Below are positions 17,647-26,482 of a DNA stretch of 64,000 nt, piece after piece. The notes below the pieces were generated by a model. That model made no database searches. It was not told the DNA's origin and saw only the letters and a program-made list of their open reading frames with translations. Position numbers and translations under genes: made by a program. The stretch lies in contig CAVVCQ010000001.1 in NCBI GenBank assembly GCA_963746805.1, forward strand, positions 186,001 through 250,000, in the 5' to 3' direction. Positions within the stretch are counted from its first letter, which is position 1; every line of letters begins with the position of its first letter. Source of the stretch: DATHTC01 sp963746805. Its GTDB lineage: Bacteria > Actinomycetota > Thermoleophilia > Gaiellales > Gaiellaceae.

Positions 17647-17952
17647 GGAGAAGCAAGGAGGACGGCGACGCCGCCCGTGCCTCCGCTTCGGGCTCGAGGG
17701 CCCGAAAGACGCTCTTCAAGTACAAGCTCCACCAAGACCAAGAGCTATTCGATCGCGCCTATGGGTACATCCGGCAGTACTCCTAACTCGAACCGCGCAG
17801 AAGTTCGCGGGGCTCGAGACCCGGTCGATCTATCGATCGGCGCCCTGGTGGCGCCGACGTTCTGCAGAACGTGGCGGCGCCTGCGCGCGGCGTCTGTGTT
17901 GCGGAAGGACCGACTCGTAGCGTCGCCGGATTGTGTGGTGAACGGTTGCGCG
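17647..17952. other. 306-bp stretch without a confident gene
   Basis: Between two stops (plus-strand membrane protein, minus-strand pentapeptide protein). It contains one start-less frame on the plus strand, ending in KYKLHQDQELFDRAYGYIRQ at about 17763, that looks protein-like but has no start codon. It also contains two symmetric elements: GGCGCC-CTGGT-GGCGCC at 17839-17855, a 6-bp hairpin, and a perfect 16-bp palindrome at 17857-17872. These could form a terminator for the converging genes or be a protein-binding site. Confidence 0.4.
17857..17872. repeat. Perfect 16-bp palindrome
   Basis: ACGTTCTGCAGAACGT is its own reverse complement. It lies two bases after a separate GGCGCC hairpin in the gene-free interval. 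A perfect palindrome of this length suggests a dimeric regulator site or part of a termination structure; no adjacent regulator gene identifies it. Confidence 0.5.
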
Positions 17953-19653
17953 TTAACGGCGAACGCGTGAACGCATCGACAGGATGGCCAACGCAAAAAG
18001 AATAGGGCCGAGGAGCCGGAGCGCGAGCCACATGGCTTCGCCGGTGGTGGTCAGCGCCTCGGTGCGATCTCGGGCGAACAAGCTAGTCGTCCCCTCGACA
18101 CTGAAGAGTGCTGCGTCGACATAGGTCTGCGACGTGTCGAAGCCCCACTGCCACAGAAGGACGGAGAACACGGCGACGGTGACGGCCAGGAAAACAAGGG
18201 CGCGGCTTGCGCGCAGGCCGTACCCGGACGAGAGCCAATACAGGAACAGCAGGATGCGTTCGCCGATTCCGCGCCTGTCGTCGTGGCGGCGCATCTCCAT
18301 CTCGCCGTAGTAGAAGTCAGCCGCGCCAGGTTCGTTACTGCTGTCTTCGAACCCCTTACGTAGTGAGCGGTATAGCGCCGCGATCTCGCCGGGCGGTAGT
18401 GCGGCCACATCGGTTGGCCCGCCCCAGTGGCCCTGGCGCCGCCCATGGCGGCGCCAAATCCGCTCCTCCTTGATCACCGCCCGACGCGTCCATGGCCGTC
18501 CCGGGGAGTGGTCGAAGTGAACGGTCTCAGCGATCTGCATCTTGTCGAGGTTGTGGGCGTGCTCGAGCGAACAGTCGCTGAAATCGAGCATGCTCAGGCG
18601 AACATTTTCGACATCGGCTCCCGCGAGCGAGTCGAGTTTCGCGGCCTCGGCGTCGTCGCCGTAGATCAACGACGGCGCGCCGAACCGCGTGCGCGTGAGG
18701 TCGGCTGCTGCCTTGTCGAGATAGAACAGGGCGCCACCCTGGAATGACGTTCCCTCGGCGTCGAGGCTGCCCTTCTGGACCTTGAGACGCAAGGGGCGCT
18801 CGAACACCGCGTAGTCGATCTCGACCCTTCCGGCAAGTCGCGCGCGGGCGAATCTTGTCTGGCCGGCGACGATCGCGTTGCTTAGCGTGATGCCTCGCTC
18901 GGCTTCGACATCGCGGAAGTCCAGGCTACCGATGAGGGAACTCTCAAAGAGCGCCGCCTTCGTGAACTTCGCCGCTTGGAAATCGAGCAGGGTTTTCGCG
19001 GCAGCCCCTTGGAAGCGTGCGGTGTCTCGGAATCGCGTTTCACGAAATCGCGTCTCCCCGTGGAACTCCGCCCTTACGAAGACAGCGATGCGGTTGAACT
19101 GCGACGACGCGAAATCGGCCGCGGCATCAAAAGACGTGTCCGCGAACCATGCCTGATCGTGAAACACACACCCGGCGAAGTCGGTGGAACCTTCGAACCT
19201 GGCTCCGAAGAAATGTGCTTGCCGCTCAAAGCGTGAGTCTGAGAAATTCGCGCGACCGGCGAACCGTGCGCCCTTGAATGACACATCTTCAACAAAAACC
19301 AGCCCTGCAAAGCTCACGTCCCTCTCAAATTCCGCGTCGTCGAAGACCACGTTCCTGACGAAGGCAACCGGCGAGAAGTCCGTCGGGCCGCGGAACGTCG
19401 CGCCTCGGAAGTCGAAGCCCTGCAGCTGCATCTCGCCGTCATCGGCGTGCGAGGCTGACTGGATGACCTCATCCAATAGCTCAGGTGTGAACTCAACACC
19501 ACGCGCCTGAACCACGCCGTTTTGGCGGGACGAGTCGAGGATCAACTGCCGGCTAGCGGCGTCCGCGTGTGCGATGCACGAATCGGATGGGGGCGCCGAT
19601 ATGGCCTTGCAACCGGGCTCCCGACACTGGCTTTGGCCAACGGTCGCGGCCAC
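17953..19653 (-). CDS. Pentapeptide-repeat membrane protein with N-terminal Cys/His cluster
   Basis: About 566 residues from GTG 19653. The N-terminus has CREPGCKAISAPPSDSCIAH, a probable zinc-binding Cys-Cys-Cys-His knot. Residues about 85-370 are many pentapeptide repeats of the A/F-x-F type (FRGATFRGPTDFSPVAF, FKGARFAGRANFSDSRFERQ), which form a right-handed beta-helix. A linker with LRKGFEDSSNEPGAADFYYG precedes two C-terminal transmembrane helices (ALVFLAVTVAVFSVLLWQWG, MWLALRLLGPILFALAIL). This architecture occurs in uncharacterised bacterial membrane proteins. The gene is visibly richer in A/T than its neighbours and lies beside tRNA-Ser, which suggests acquisition by transfer. The reading frame is open to 19800, but the upstream part is not protein-like. 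Confidence 0.82.
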   Translation of the reverse strand: MAATVGQSQCREPGCKAISAPPSDSCIAHADAASRQLILDSSRQNGVVQARGVEFTPELLDEVIQSASHADDGEMQLQGFDFRGATFRGPTDFSPVAFVRNVVFDDAEFERDVSFAGLVFVEDVSFKGARFAGRANFSDSRFERQAHFFGARFEGSTDFAGCVFHDQAWFADTSFDAAADFASSQFNRIAVFVRAEFHGETRFRETRFRDTARFQGAAAKTLLDFQAAKFTKAALFESSLIGSLDFRDVEAERGITLSNAIVAGQTRFARARLAGRVEIDYAVFERPLRLKVQKGSLDAEGTSFQGGALFYLDKAAADLTRTRFGAPSLIYGDDAEAAKLDSLAGADVENVRLSMLDFSDCSLEHAHNLDKMQIAETVHFDHSPGRPWTRRAVIKEERIWRRHGRRQGHWGGPTDVAALPPGEIAALYRSLRKGFEDSSNEPGAADFYYGEMEMRRHDDRRGIGERILLFLYWLSSGYGLRASRALVFLAVTVAVFSVLLWQWGFDTSQTYVDAALFSVEGTTSLFARDRTEALTTTGEAMWLALRLLGPILFALAILSMRSRVRR

Positions 19654-19788
19654 GGCTAGAGCCTGCCATCTAGCCGGCACCGCTACAAGTGCCGCCGCCG
19701 TGCACGGTGGTCCGGCAGCCCGTGCGGGCAAACCCATCATGGTGCATGCGCGGCTTGCGCCGCTTCCTCTGTCGAGGCGATCCGCGCC

Positions 19789-19950
19789 ATGCCCTGGCAC
19801 GACCTCCAGGCCGTCTTCGCCCTCCAGTTCGCAGAGGACATCACCACCGTCACCACCGGCGAGACGGAGACGGTGATCCGGCAGCGGCTCAGCGGGCTCG
19901 GAGAAGACGGACGGACGTTGCTGCGGAAGGCGCTGGACGAGGTCAACTGA
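19789..19950 (+). CDS. Small hypothetical ORF, 53 aa (possibly a gene tail)
   Basis: ATG 19789 gives a protein-like product starting MPWHDLQAVFALQFAEDITT and ending QRLSGLGEDGRTLLRKALDE plus VN. The frame stays open and protein-like before the ATG (AASSVEAIRA) without an earlier start, so this could be the C-terminal end of a truncated gene. No ribosome binding site is evident. A hairpin follows at 19962. I do not recognise the family. Confidence 0.4.
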   Translation: MPWHDLQAVFALQFAEDITTVTTGETETVIRQRLSGLGEDGRTLLRKALDEVN

Positions 19951-19961
19951 CGCGGCTCGCA

Positions 19962-19979
19962 GGGGGTATCCCTACCCCC
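19962..19979. terminator. Hairpin GGGGGTA-TCCC-TACCCCC
   Basis: A 7-bp perfect stem with a 4-base loop, 11 bases after the stop of the 53-aa ORF. There is no T-run, so it is a possible rather than proven terminator. Confidence 0.35.
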
Positions 19980-20016
19980 GCGCTGACTGAGGAAGTTGCG
20001 GGACCCGGTCGCCGGC

Positions 20017-20048
20017 TGCGCGCCAGTTGCGCGCCAGTGCGCGCCACT
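20017..20048. repeat. Three tandem copies of an 11-bp unit
   Basis: TGCGCGCCAGT occurs at 20017-20027 and 20028-20038, followed by a degenerate copy GCGCGCCACT at 20039-20048. The repeats sit in the gene-free DNA between the small ORF and tRNA-Ser. The remainder of 19951-20155 shows nothing else I can name. Confidence 0.5.
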
Positions 20049-20155
20049 CTCTGGCCGTCCTGGGCGGTTTTGAGCGGCCGGCGAGTAGTCGTGCAACGCG
20101 ACGCGAGATGTGGCTCTAAGCCGCATGGTGAGCCAGATCGGCTTGACAAAGCCAA

Positions 20156-20240
20156 CGGCGGGGGTGGGATTCGAACCCACGAGGGCTTGCGCCCTGGCGG
20201 TTTTCAAGACCGCCTCGTTAGACCACTCCGGCACCCCGCC
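20156..20240 (-). tRNA. tRNA-Ser (anticodon UGA)
   Basis: Read on the minus strand: 5' acceptor GGCGGGG pairs with 3' CCCCGCC, and the anticodon stem is GCGGT/ACCGC around loop CTTGAAA, giving anticodon TGA for UCA codons. The long variable arm GGGC-GCAA-GCCC marks a class II tRNA, the T arm is GTGGG-TTCGAAT-CCCAC, and the discriminator is G73 as expected for serine. CCA is not encoded. The adjoining 17.9-20.1 kb region is gene-poor and of different composition, a common situation at tRNA-linked integration sites. Confidence 0.95.
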
Positions 20241-20254
20241 TGAACGCGTGCAGG

Positions 20255-21028
20255 CTAGCCGGGCCGGCCGAAGATCAGCTCGACGCCCGCGGCCTCGAAC
20301 CCGAGCTTGCGGTACAGCTGCTGCGGCCAGTCGTCCTCGCTGGCGAGGAGGAACGTGACGCGCGCGCCGTCACGCTCCGCCTCCTCGACCGCGCGCTGGA
20401 CGACCGCGCGCGCGAAGCCGCGGTTGCGGTACTGCGGGTACGTCTCGACGTCCTCGACCTGGGCGACGACGCCGCTGCGGTAGAGCTCGCAGTACGTCGC
20501 GATCATCCCGTCCGCGACCGCGACGAACGCGCGCGTCGGGACGGCGGCGGCGGTGCGGCGCGCGAGCTCGGTCAGCTGGCGCACCGTGTCGTCGTCCAGC
20601 GCGGGATTCGCCTGCAGGATCGGCTGCCGGCCGCGGAGGAACGTCTCGAGGTCGGCCTCGCGCACGTCGACTGCGGGATCGGGCGGTCGGTCCGCCGGTC
20701 GGCGGCGGATCATCACGAGGTTCCGCTCCGCCCACGGCCACGAGGGAACGGGCAGCTGCGGCCAGAGGCGGTCGGCGAGGTGCTGGTCGTGGACGAGCGC
20801 GCGCCGGTGCCGCAGGCCCGCCGCGCCCGAGGCCCGCTCGATCTCGCCCGCGAGCGAGACGGCGTCGCCGTCCCAGCGCTCGACGAGGGCGATGTTCGCG
20901 TCGTAGACGCGCGGGAGGTCGTCGCTGACGAGGAGCTCGCCCCACGGCAGCGGTACGCGGTGGCCGGCGCGCCCCCGGTAGACCTCGCGGACGAGCCCGA
21001 GCGCGTGGTCGAGCTCGGTCGCGCTCAC
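20255..21028 (-). CDS. GNAT family N-acetyltransferase with N-terminal extension
   Basis: About 257 residues from GTG 21028, which overlaps the serS stop as GTGA. The C-terminal half is a GNAT domain: RAFVAVADGMIATYCELYRS, then the acetyl-CoA loop QYRNRGFARAVVQRAVEEAE, then FLLASEDDWPQQLYRKLGFE. The N-terminal half (residues 1-130) is a second, poorly conserved GNAT-like domain. Such tandem-GNAT proteins acetylate unknown small molecules. Coupling to serS is positional only. Confidence 0.8.
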   Translation of the reverse strand: MSATELDHALGLVREVYRGRAGHRVPLPWGELLVSDDLPRVYDANIALVERWDGDAVSLAGEIERASGAAGLRHRRALVHDQHLADRLWPQLPVPSWPWAERNLVMIRRRPADRPPDPAVDVREADLETFLRGRQPILQANPALDDDTVRQLTELARRTAAAVPTRAFVAVADGMIATYCELYRSGVVAQVEDVETYPQYRNRGFARAVVQRAVEEAERDGARVTFLLASEDDWPQQLYRKLGFEAAGVELIFGRPG

Positions 21029-22231
21029 CGCTCGACGCGCTCGGGCGCGCCGTACGGCACGAGCACGTCGGGCACGTCGCCGCCGAGGTTCTCCAGGATC
21101 GCGAGCGCCATCCGGTCGACGACCGCGGTGCCGTTCAGCGCGTGCACGGGCTCGACGCCGCGCTCGCCGCGGTAGCGGATCCCGAGCCGCCGCGTCTGGA
21201 AGTCGGTCGTGTTCGAGACGGACGCCGTCTCGCGGTAGCGGTCCTGGCTCGGGAACCAGATCTCGACGTCGTACGTCTTCGCCGACGCCGACGACATGTC
21301 CCCGGCGGGCAGGACGACGACGCGGTAGGGGACACCGAGAGCGCCCACGAGCTCCTCCGTGTTCGCGAGCAGGAGCTCGTGCTCGGCGGGCGAGTTCTCG
21401 GGGCGCGTGAACGAGAACTGCTCGACCTTGTTGAACTGGTGCACGCGGAACATCCCGCGGGTGTCGCGGCCGGCCGCGCCCGCCTCGCGCCGGAAGCATG
21501 GCGAGAACGCGGCGTAGCGGAGCGGCAGCTCGTCCGCCTCGAGGATCTCGCCGGCGTGGAGGCTCGCGAGCGGGATCTCGGCGGTGCCCGCGAGGTAGAG
21601 GCCGTCGGCGGGCAGCTCGTACACGTTCGCCTCATCCGACGGGAAGGCGCCGGTGCCGATCAGCGCGTTCTCACGGACGAGCACCGGGGGCAGCACGGTG
21701 ACGAAGCCCTGCTCGGCGAGCCGGTCGAGCGCGAAGCGGTAGAGCGCGAGCGCGAGGCGTGCCGTGTCGCCGAGCCAGTAGCCGAACCGCGCGCCCGACA
21801 TGCGCGCCGCCCGCTCCATGTCGAAGCGGCCGATGTCCACGTGCTCGCGAACCTCCTCGAGCTTCGGCGGCTCGCCGCTCCGTCGAACCTCGCGGACGTC
21901 GTCCTCGGTCGACGCCGTCGGGGACGTCGTCGTCGGGGAGGTTCGGGACGCGCAGCGCGAGCCGGTCGCGCTCCGTCTCGGCCTCCGCGAGCTCGGCCTC
22001 CTTCGCCTGCAGCTCGGCCTTCACGCGCTTCAGCTCCTCGAGCTGCTCCGGCGTCGGCTTGCCCTTCGTGTCGAGCTTCTGGCGCGAGCGGAGCTCGTCG
22101 ACCTGTGGCACGAGCGCCCGCCAGCGCCCGTCCGCCGCGAGCAGGGCGTCGAACACCTCGGCCGCGCCCTTGCGCGCGAGTGCGGCGCGGAACAGGTCGG
22201 GATCGGCGCGGGCTGCCCGGAGGTCGATCAC
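21025..22231 (-). CDS. serS: Seryl-tRNA synthetase, one frameshift
   Basis: The N-terminal coiled-coil tRNA-binding arm starts at GTG 22231 (IDLRAARADPDLFRAALARK, then the helical LKRVKAELQAKEAELAEAET). The catalytic class II domain has motif 2 in FSPCFRREAGAAGRDTRGMF, with HQFNKVEQFSFTRP and the serine/ATP site VSNTTDFQTRRLGIRYR. The frame changes once at about 21908-21918, just after NLPDDDVPDG; the other frame continues STEDDVREVRRSGEPPKLEE without loss. Since cells need serS, this shift is very probably a sequencing error. The start overlaps the HAD stop (GTGA) and the stop overlaps the GNAT start. Confidence 0.92.
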
Positions 22232-23016
22232 GCGCGTGAGTCTAGGTACGCCTCGAGCACCTGGGCGACGCCCTCGTCCTCGTCGGACGGGCACACGAGG
22301 TCGGCGGCGGCGAGCACGCGGTCGTGCGCGTTCGCGACCGCGACGCCGTACCCCGCCCAGTCGATGAGCTCGACGTCGTTCTCGCCGTCGCCGAACGCGA
22401 CCGTGGCCTCGCGCGAGAAGCCGAGCCGACCGGCGAGGAACTCGAGCCCCGACGCCTTGTTCACGTGCGGGCTCGCGAACTCGACGAACTCCGGCAGCGA
22501 CTTCGAGATGTAGAGCCGGTCGCCGAGCAGCGCCTTCATCCGCTCCTCGAACGCGTCCATCGCGTGCCGCTCGCCGACCGCGACGAGCTTCGTCGGCGGC
22601 TCGCTGAGCCAGGCGCGGAGGTCGCCGACGGCGTGGAGCGGGATGTGCTGGAAGTCGGCGTAGGCGCGCGCCTCGGGCGTGACCTCGGCCACGTACAGCT
22701 CGTCGCCGACATACGCGTTCAGGTGCACGCCCTCGGCGGTGACGGCCTCGACCGCCTCTTGCGCGAGCTCGAGTGGAATCGGCACGTGGCGGAGGAACGT
22801 CCCGTCGGCGTCCGCGACGACCGCGCCCTGGTAGCAGACGACCGGGTCGTCGAGCCCGGCGTCGGCGAGGTAGCGCGCGACCGAGCGGTACATGCGACCG
22901 GTGACGATCACGACGTGGATGCCGGCCGCCCGCGCGTCGAGGAGCGCGGCGCGGGTCCGCGGGCGCAGGACGGCGTCGGAGGCGACGAGCGTGCGGTCGA
23001 AGTCGCAGGCGAACAC
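22228..23016 (-). CDS. HAD-superfamily hydrolase, Cof type
   Basis: About 262 residues. Motif I is FACDFDRTLV near the N-terminus, followed by HVVIVTGRMYRSVARYLADA. The C2 cap holds VHLNAYVGDELYVAE, and after it come KASGLEFLAGRLG and motif IV VAFGDGENDVELI. This is the Cof/YbiV subfamily of small-molecule phosphatases, which dephosphorylate sugar phosphates or nucleotides; the substrate is unknown. GTG 23016 is the best start because it lies four codons before motif I; no strong ribosome binding site is visible. The stop overlaps the serS GTG. Confidence 0.88.
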   Translation of the reverse strand: MFACDFDRTLVASDAVLRPRTRAALLDARAAGIHVVIVTGRMYRSVARYLADAGLDDPVVCYQGAVVADADGTFLRHVPIPLELAQEAVEAVTAEGVHLNAYVGDELYVAEVTPEARAYADFQHIPLHAVGDLRAWLSEPPTKLVAVGERHAMDAFEERMKALLGDRLYISKSLPEFVEFASPHVNKASGLEFLAGRLGFSREATVAFGDGENDVELIDWAGYGVAVANAHDRVLAAADLVCPSDEDEGVAQVLEAYLDSRA

Positions 23017-23048
23017 CTCGACCCGGTCGGGGAACGCGGGAGGGAGTC

Positions 23049-23516
23049 TCAGCTGCCGGCGGCGCTCGAGACGTAGGCCGCCACGTCGGCGATCTGCTGC
23101 TCGGTGAGCTGGTCCTTGAACGCAGGCATCGCACCGGCGCCGTTCGTGACGCGGTCGACCACGAGCGCCTCGTCCGGCTTCGCCTCGTCGAGGTTCGGGC
23201 CGACGGTGCCGGTGGCACCCGCGTCGGCGAGCGTGTGGCACGAGACGCAGCCGGCGGAGACGAAGACCTCCTTGCCCGCTTCCGCGCCGCCGCCGCCACC
23301 ACCGCCGCCGGTGGTCTCTCCGCCGCCCGTGTCGGTGGTGCCGCCGCTCGTCTCGGTCGCGCCGCCGGTGTCCGTCTCGTCACCGGTGTCGGTGCCGCCG
23401 GTCGCGGCCGGCACGTCGTTGTCCGGCGTCGGCGTCACTTCCTCGCCGCCGCCGCACCCCGCGGCGACCGCCAGCAGGAGGCCCAGCACGAGCAGGAATG
23501 CGAGCCTGAGGCGCAT
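23049..23516 (-). CDS. Cytochrome c lipoprotein with Thr/Gly linker
   Basis: 155 residues. A lipoprotein signal peptide (LAFLLVLGLLLAVAAGCGGG) ends at a Cys. Residues 25-80 are a low-complexity Thr/Gly/Asp linker that would hold the domain away from the membrane. The C-terminal cytochrome c domain has VFVSAGCVSCHTLADAG with the CxxCH heme site, and GAGAMPAFKDQLTEQQIADV supplies the distal Met. It is a small membrane-tethered electron carrier, probably feeding a terminal oxidase. It lies 32 bases upstream of the HAD gene. Confidence 0.9.
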   Translation of the reverse strand: MRLRLAFLLVLGLLLAVAAGCGGGEEVTPTPDNDVPAATGGTDTGDETDTGGATETSGGTTDTGGGETTGGGGGGGGAEAGKEVFVSAGCVSCHTLADAGATGTVGPNLDEAKPDEALVVDRVTNGAGAMPAFKDQLTEQQIADVAAYVSSAAGS

Positions 23517-23545
23517 CCGCGCGACTCTACCCGAACGTCCCCGGC

Positions 23546-25112
23546 TCAATCGCCGCTGCCGCAGCGGGCCCCGCGGGGCCCGATTGCGAGCGAGAAGCGG
23601 CCGTCCCGCGCCGCCACGAGGGTGGTGAGCCCCTCGGGTCCCGGCTCGAGGCAGACGGCGCCGGACGCGACGCGCCAGTACCGGTTCCAGCGCACGCGGA
23701 GGAGGTGCCTCCCGGCGCCGACGGTGCCGGCGATCGCCTCGTGGTCGAACCGCGTCAGCGTCCCGCCGTCGAGGATGCGGGTCGCGCGCGGGACCTCGTA
23801 CACCGTCCAGTGCGCCGAGCGGTGCACCGGTCGCAGGCCCGAGCGCCCGGAGCCGGAGCAGCGTGGCCTCGCGGTCGGCGCCCATCGGCCCGAGCCGCGC
23901 GTCGGGCAGGAGCACCCAGCGCACCGCGAGCCGCTCGAGCCAGCGCCGGTACGCGCCCGCGTCGAGCGGGTCGTCGTAGAGCTCGGGGTTCTCGGCGAGG
24001 TCGATCTGGCGGAACCAGCCGCGGGCGAGCGCGTACCCCTCGCGCGGCACCCACCACGCCTCCCAGTGGCCGAAGGTGGGGACGACCTCGACGCGGTGGT
24101 CGGCCGTGTCCTGCGCCGCCAGGTAGTCCAGCGCCGGCTGCCAGTACGCCTCGCTCGCCGTGGCCGTGTCGTCGGCGCGCTTCGGCAGCGCCGAGACGTC
24201 GGGGCCGAGGTTGTAGACGAACGCGAAGGCCAGCGCGCCCACCGCGAGCCACCGCGGCCGGAAGCGCGCCAGCACCGCCGCCAGCAGCACGAGCGGGAAC
24301 ACGACCGCCCGCAGCCGCGTGAGGTTGTCCCCGAACGGGGACGGCACGAGGAAGGCGCCGAGGCAGACGACCGCCCAGAGGACGAAGAACGGCGCGATCA
24401 GCCGCCCGCGCTCGGCACGCCAGGCGAGCGCCGCGCCGAGCGCGCTCACCGTCAGGGCCGCGGCGAGCGAGAGCGGGCTGAACGGGTAGCGGCCCTCGCT
24501 CGGGAAGAGCGCGAGGAGGCCGAGCTGGACGACTGCGACCGCGGCGACGCCGGCGGCGACGATCGCTGCCTGGCGGCCGCGCGGGCGCCGCGCCGCGGCG
24601 ACGGCGACGAGCACGACGCAGAGGAACGCGAACGCGAGCGGGCTGAACCCGAGCGTGAGCGCCGCCGCCGCCACGGCGAGCCAGGGCCGGCGCAGTTGCA
24701 GCAGGCGCAGGCAGGCGAGCGCGGCGGCGAGTCCGGCGGCGTAGCTGTACGTGCCGGTGAAGAGCGGCCCGGCCGCGAGCAGCCCGAACGCACGGGCAGG
24801 CCAGCGCGCGTCCTCGCCCCACTCGTGCGTCACCACCGCGGCGAAGAGCGCGGCCGAGGCGACGACGGCCAGGATCACGAGCGGGACGTTCCCGACGACG
24901 GCGGCCGGCAGGTAGTACAGGAGCGAGTACGAGGCGAGCGGGTACTGGCCGCCGTACCAGAGGTTGTCCCAGACCGTGACGCCGTCGCGGACGAGCATCG
25001 TCCGGTACAGGTGCGCGGCGCTGTCCCCGCCCGGCGGGGCGAGGAGGACGATGGCGAGGGCCGAGGCGAGCGCGAGCACGGCCGCGCGCAGGATCTCTGC
25101 GCGTGCGGTCAC
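23546..25112 (-). CDS. Polytopic membrane protein, GT-C glycosyltransferase-like, one frameshift
   Basis: About 520 residues. The N-terminal two-thirds have roughly ten hydrophobic segments. An early extracytoplasmic loop has YRTMLVRDGVTVWDNLWYGG, in the position where GT-C enzymes carry their acidic active-site loop. The soluble C-terminal part has VPTFGHWEAWWVPREGYALA and LERLAVRWVLLPDARLG. The frame changes once near 23845; the other frame supplies HRSAHWTVYEVPRATRILDG to the stop at 23546. This resembles uncharacterised actinobacterial membrane glycosyltransferase-type proteins. Divergent from the membrane protein at 25136. Confidence 0.65.
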
Positions 25113-25135
25113 GGCGGGCAGCTTAGGCTGCGCCG

Positions 25136-26482
25136 GTGCTGGAGACGCTGGTTCTCGCCGCCGCGCTGGCGGCTCCGACCTGCGTGGACGCGGTCCCGGG
25201 CGCCACGCTGGACACCGCAGACGACCCGCCCGCGGGGGCCGTCGGCCTCGTCGTCCCAGACGCCGGGCCGCGGACGAGCGAGCGCCGCGCGGTCGAGTCG
25301 CTGCTCCGCGGTGACGTCGTGAACTCGCTCCGCGACCGTCTGCCGTCGGCGCCGCGGCTGCTCGAGCGGTGCCCGGAGTCGCGCTGGAAGGTGGGCGTCC
25401 CCGCGGGCGGCGACCAGCAGAACGACCGCCGCTACCTGCTGAAGCTCGAGGGCGCGTCCGGCCTGCTCACGTCCACCGCCACCCGTATCCCCGGCCTCGT
25501 CGCGATCGCCGACATCGCGCACGGGCGCGTGCGGGTGGAGGAGGACGACGACCCGCTCGCGACGCTTCGCGAGCTCGACGACCGGATCCGCGACAACGGC
25601 ACCTCCCGGCTGCCCGCGAGCGTGCTCGCGGCGGTGATCGTCGTCGCGTTCGCGCTGCTGCGCCCGCGCGCGGCGATGAGCGCGCTCGCGACCGGGGCGC
25701 TCGCGAACCTGCTCCTCGGCGTGCTCGGCGTCACGTCGCCCTGGCTCGCGATCCCGGCGATCGCGCTCGGAACCGCGGCGGGCCTCCTCGTGCCGACGAC
25801 GGGAATCCTGCTCGCCGGGACGATCGCGCTCTACGGCCTGGCGATGGCGATCGAGCCGGCGTGGGTCGCGCTGTCGCCGCTCGGGCCGACGCAGAACGCG
25901 CGCTTCCACGGGATCTCGAACCTGCTCGAGACGATGCTGCTCCCGGTCGCGCTCGCCTCGGGGGCGCTGCTGTGGCGGCGGCACGGCACGGCCGGGCTCG
26001 GCGTCGCCGCCGCGATCGCGCTCGTCACCGTCGCGGGCAGCCGCTTCGGCGCCGACGCGGGCGGCGCCGTCGTGCTGCTCGCCGGGTTCGCCGTCCTCGC
26101 CGTCTCGCTCCTGCCGCGCCGCACGGCCCTGGCCGCCCTCGGTGCGCTGCTCCTCGTGACCGCGCTCGCGCTCGTGCTCGGCCCGTCCACGCACCTGGGC
26201 GCCGCCGAGCTGCCGGGCGACCTCTGGGACCGTCTCGTCCTGTCGTGGGAGCGGGCGACCGACGGCGTCGGCGTCGGGATCGTGACCGCGGCCGCGGTGG
26301 TCACGCTCGTCGTGCTCGTCGCCCGCTGGCCGCCCCGGCCGCTGCCGCTCGCGATGGCCGCGGCGGTCGCCGTCTCGATGCTCGTCAACGACTCGCCGCA
26401 GGACGTCGCGCTCGGCGGACTGGTCGGCTGGTTGGCTCTCGCGCGGTGGGACGACCTCGCACCCGTACCATTCAGGCAATGA
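25136..26482 (+). CDS. Polytopic membrane protein with N-terminal extracytoplasmic domain
   Basis: 448 residues from GTG 25136. Residues 1-160 look extracytoplasmic, with a short signal-like N-terminus. The rest is hydrophobic with about nine segments, including a conserved-looking loop with SPLGPTQNARFHGISNLLET. I recognise no characterised family; this G-x-R-x-x-G-x-x-N type loop occurs in other large membrane proteins of unknown function. Its stop overlaps the htpX ATG (ATGA), so it probably belongs to the htpX-pspAB-MFS operon. It is divergent from the GT-C-like gene. Confidence 0.7.
   Translation: MLETLVLAAALAAPTCVDAVPGATLDTADDPPAGAVGLVVPDAGPRTSERRAVESLLRGDVVNSLRDRLPSAPRLLERCPESRWKVGVPAGGDQQNDRRYLLKLEGASGLLTSTATRIPGLVAIADIAHGRVRVEEDDDPLATLRELDDRIRDNGTSRLPASVLAAVIVVAFALLRPRAAMSALATGALANLLLGVLGVTSPWLAIPAIALGTAAGLLVPTTGILLAGTIALYGLAMAIEPAWVALSPLGPTQNARFHGISNLLETMLLPVALASGALLWRRHGTAGLGVAAAIALVTVAGSRFGADAGGAVVLLAGFAVLAVSLLPRRTALAALGALLLVTALALVLGPSTHLGAAELPGDLWDRLVLSWERATDGVGVGIVTAAAVVTLVVLVARWPPRPLPLAMAAAVAVSMLVNDSPQDVALGGLVGWLALARWDDLAPVPFRQ

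Noticed and set aside
19951..20155. Attachment-site or integrase remnant beside tRNA-Ser
   Set aside because: The repeats and short ORF are suggestive, but no copy of the tRNA 3' end and no tyrosine-recombinase residues are visible, so no att site is annotated.
23281..23460. GGT/ACC-rich stretch as a tandem DNA repeat
   Set aside because: It is the coding sequence of the Thr/Gly linker of the cytochrome c lipoprotein and is not a precise DNA repeat.
21498..25322. Long plus-strand open frames opposite serS, HAD and the GT-C-like gene
   Set aside because: Low-complexity Arg/Glu-rich antisense readings; the minus-strand genes have clear motifs.
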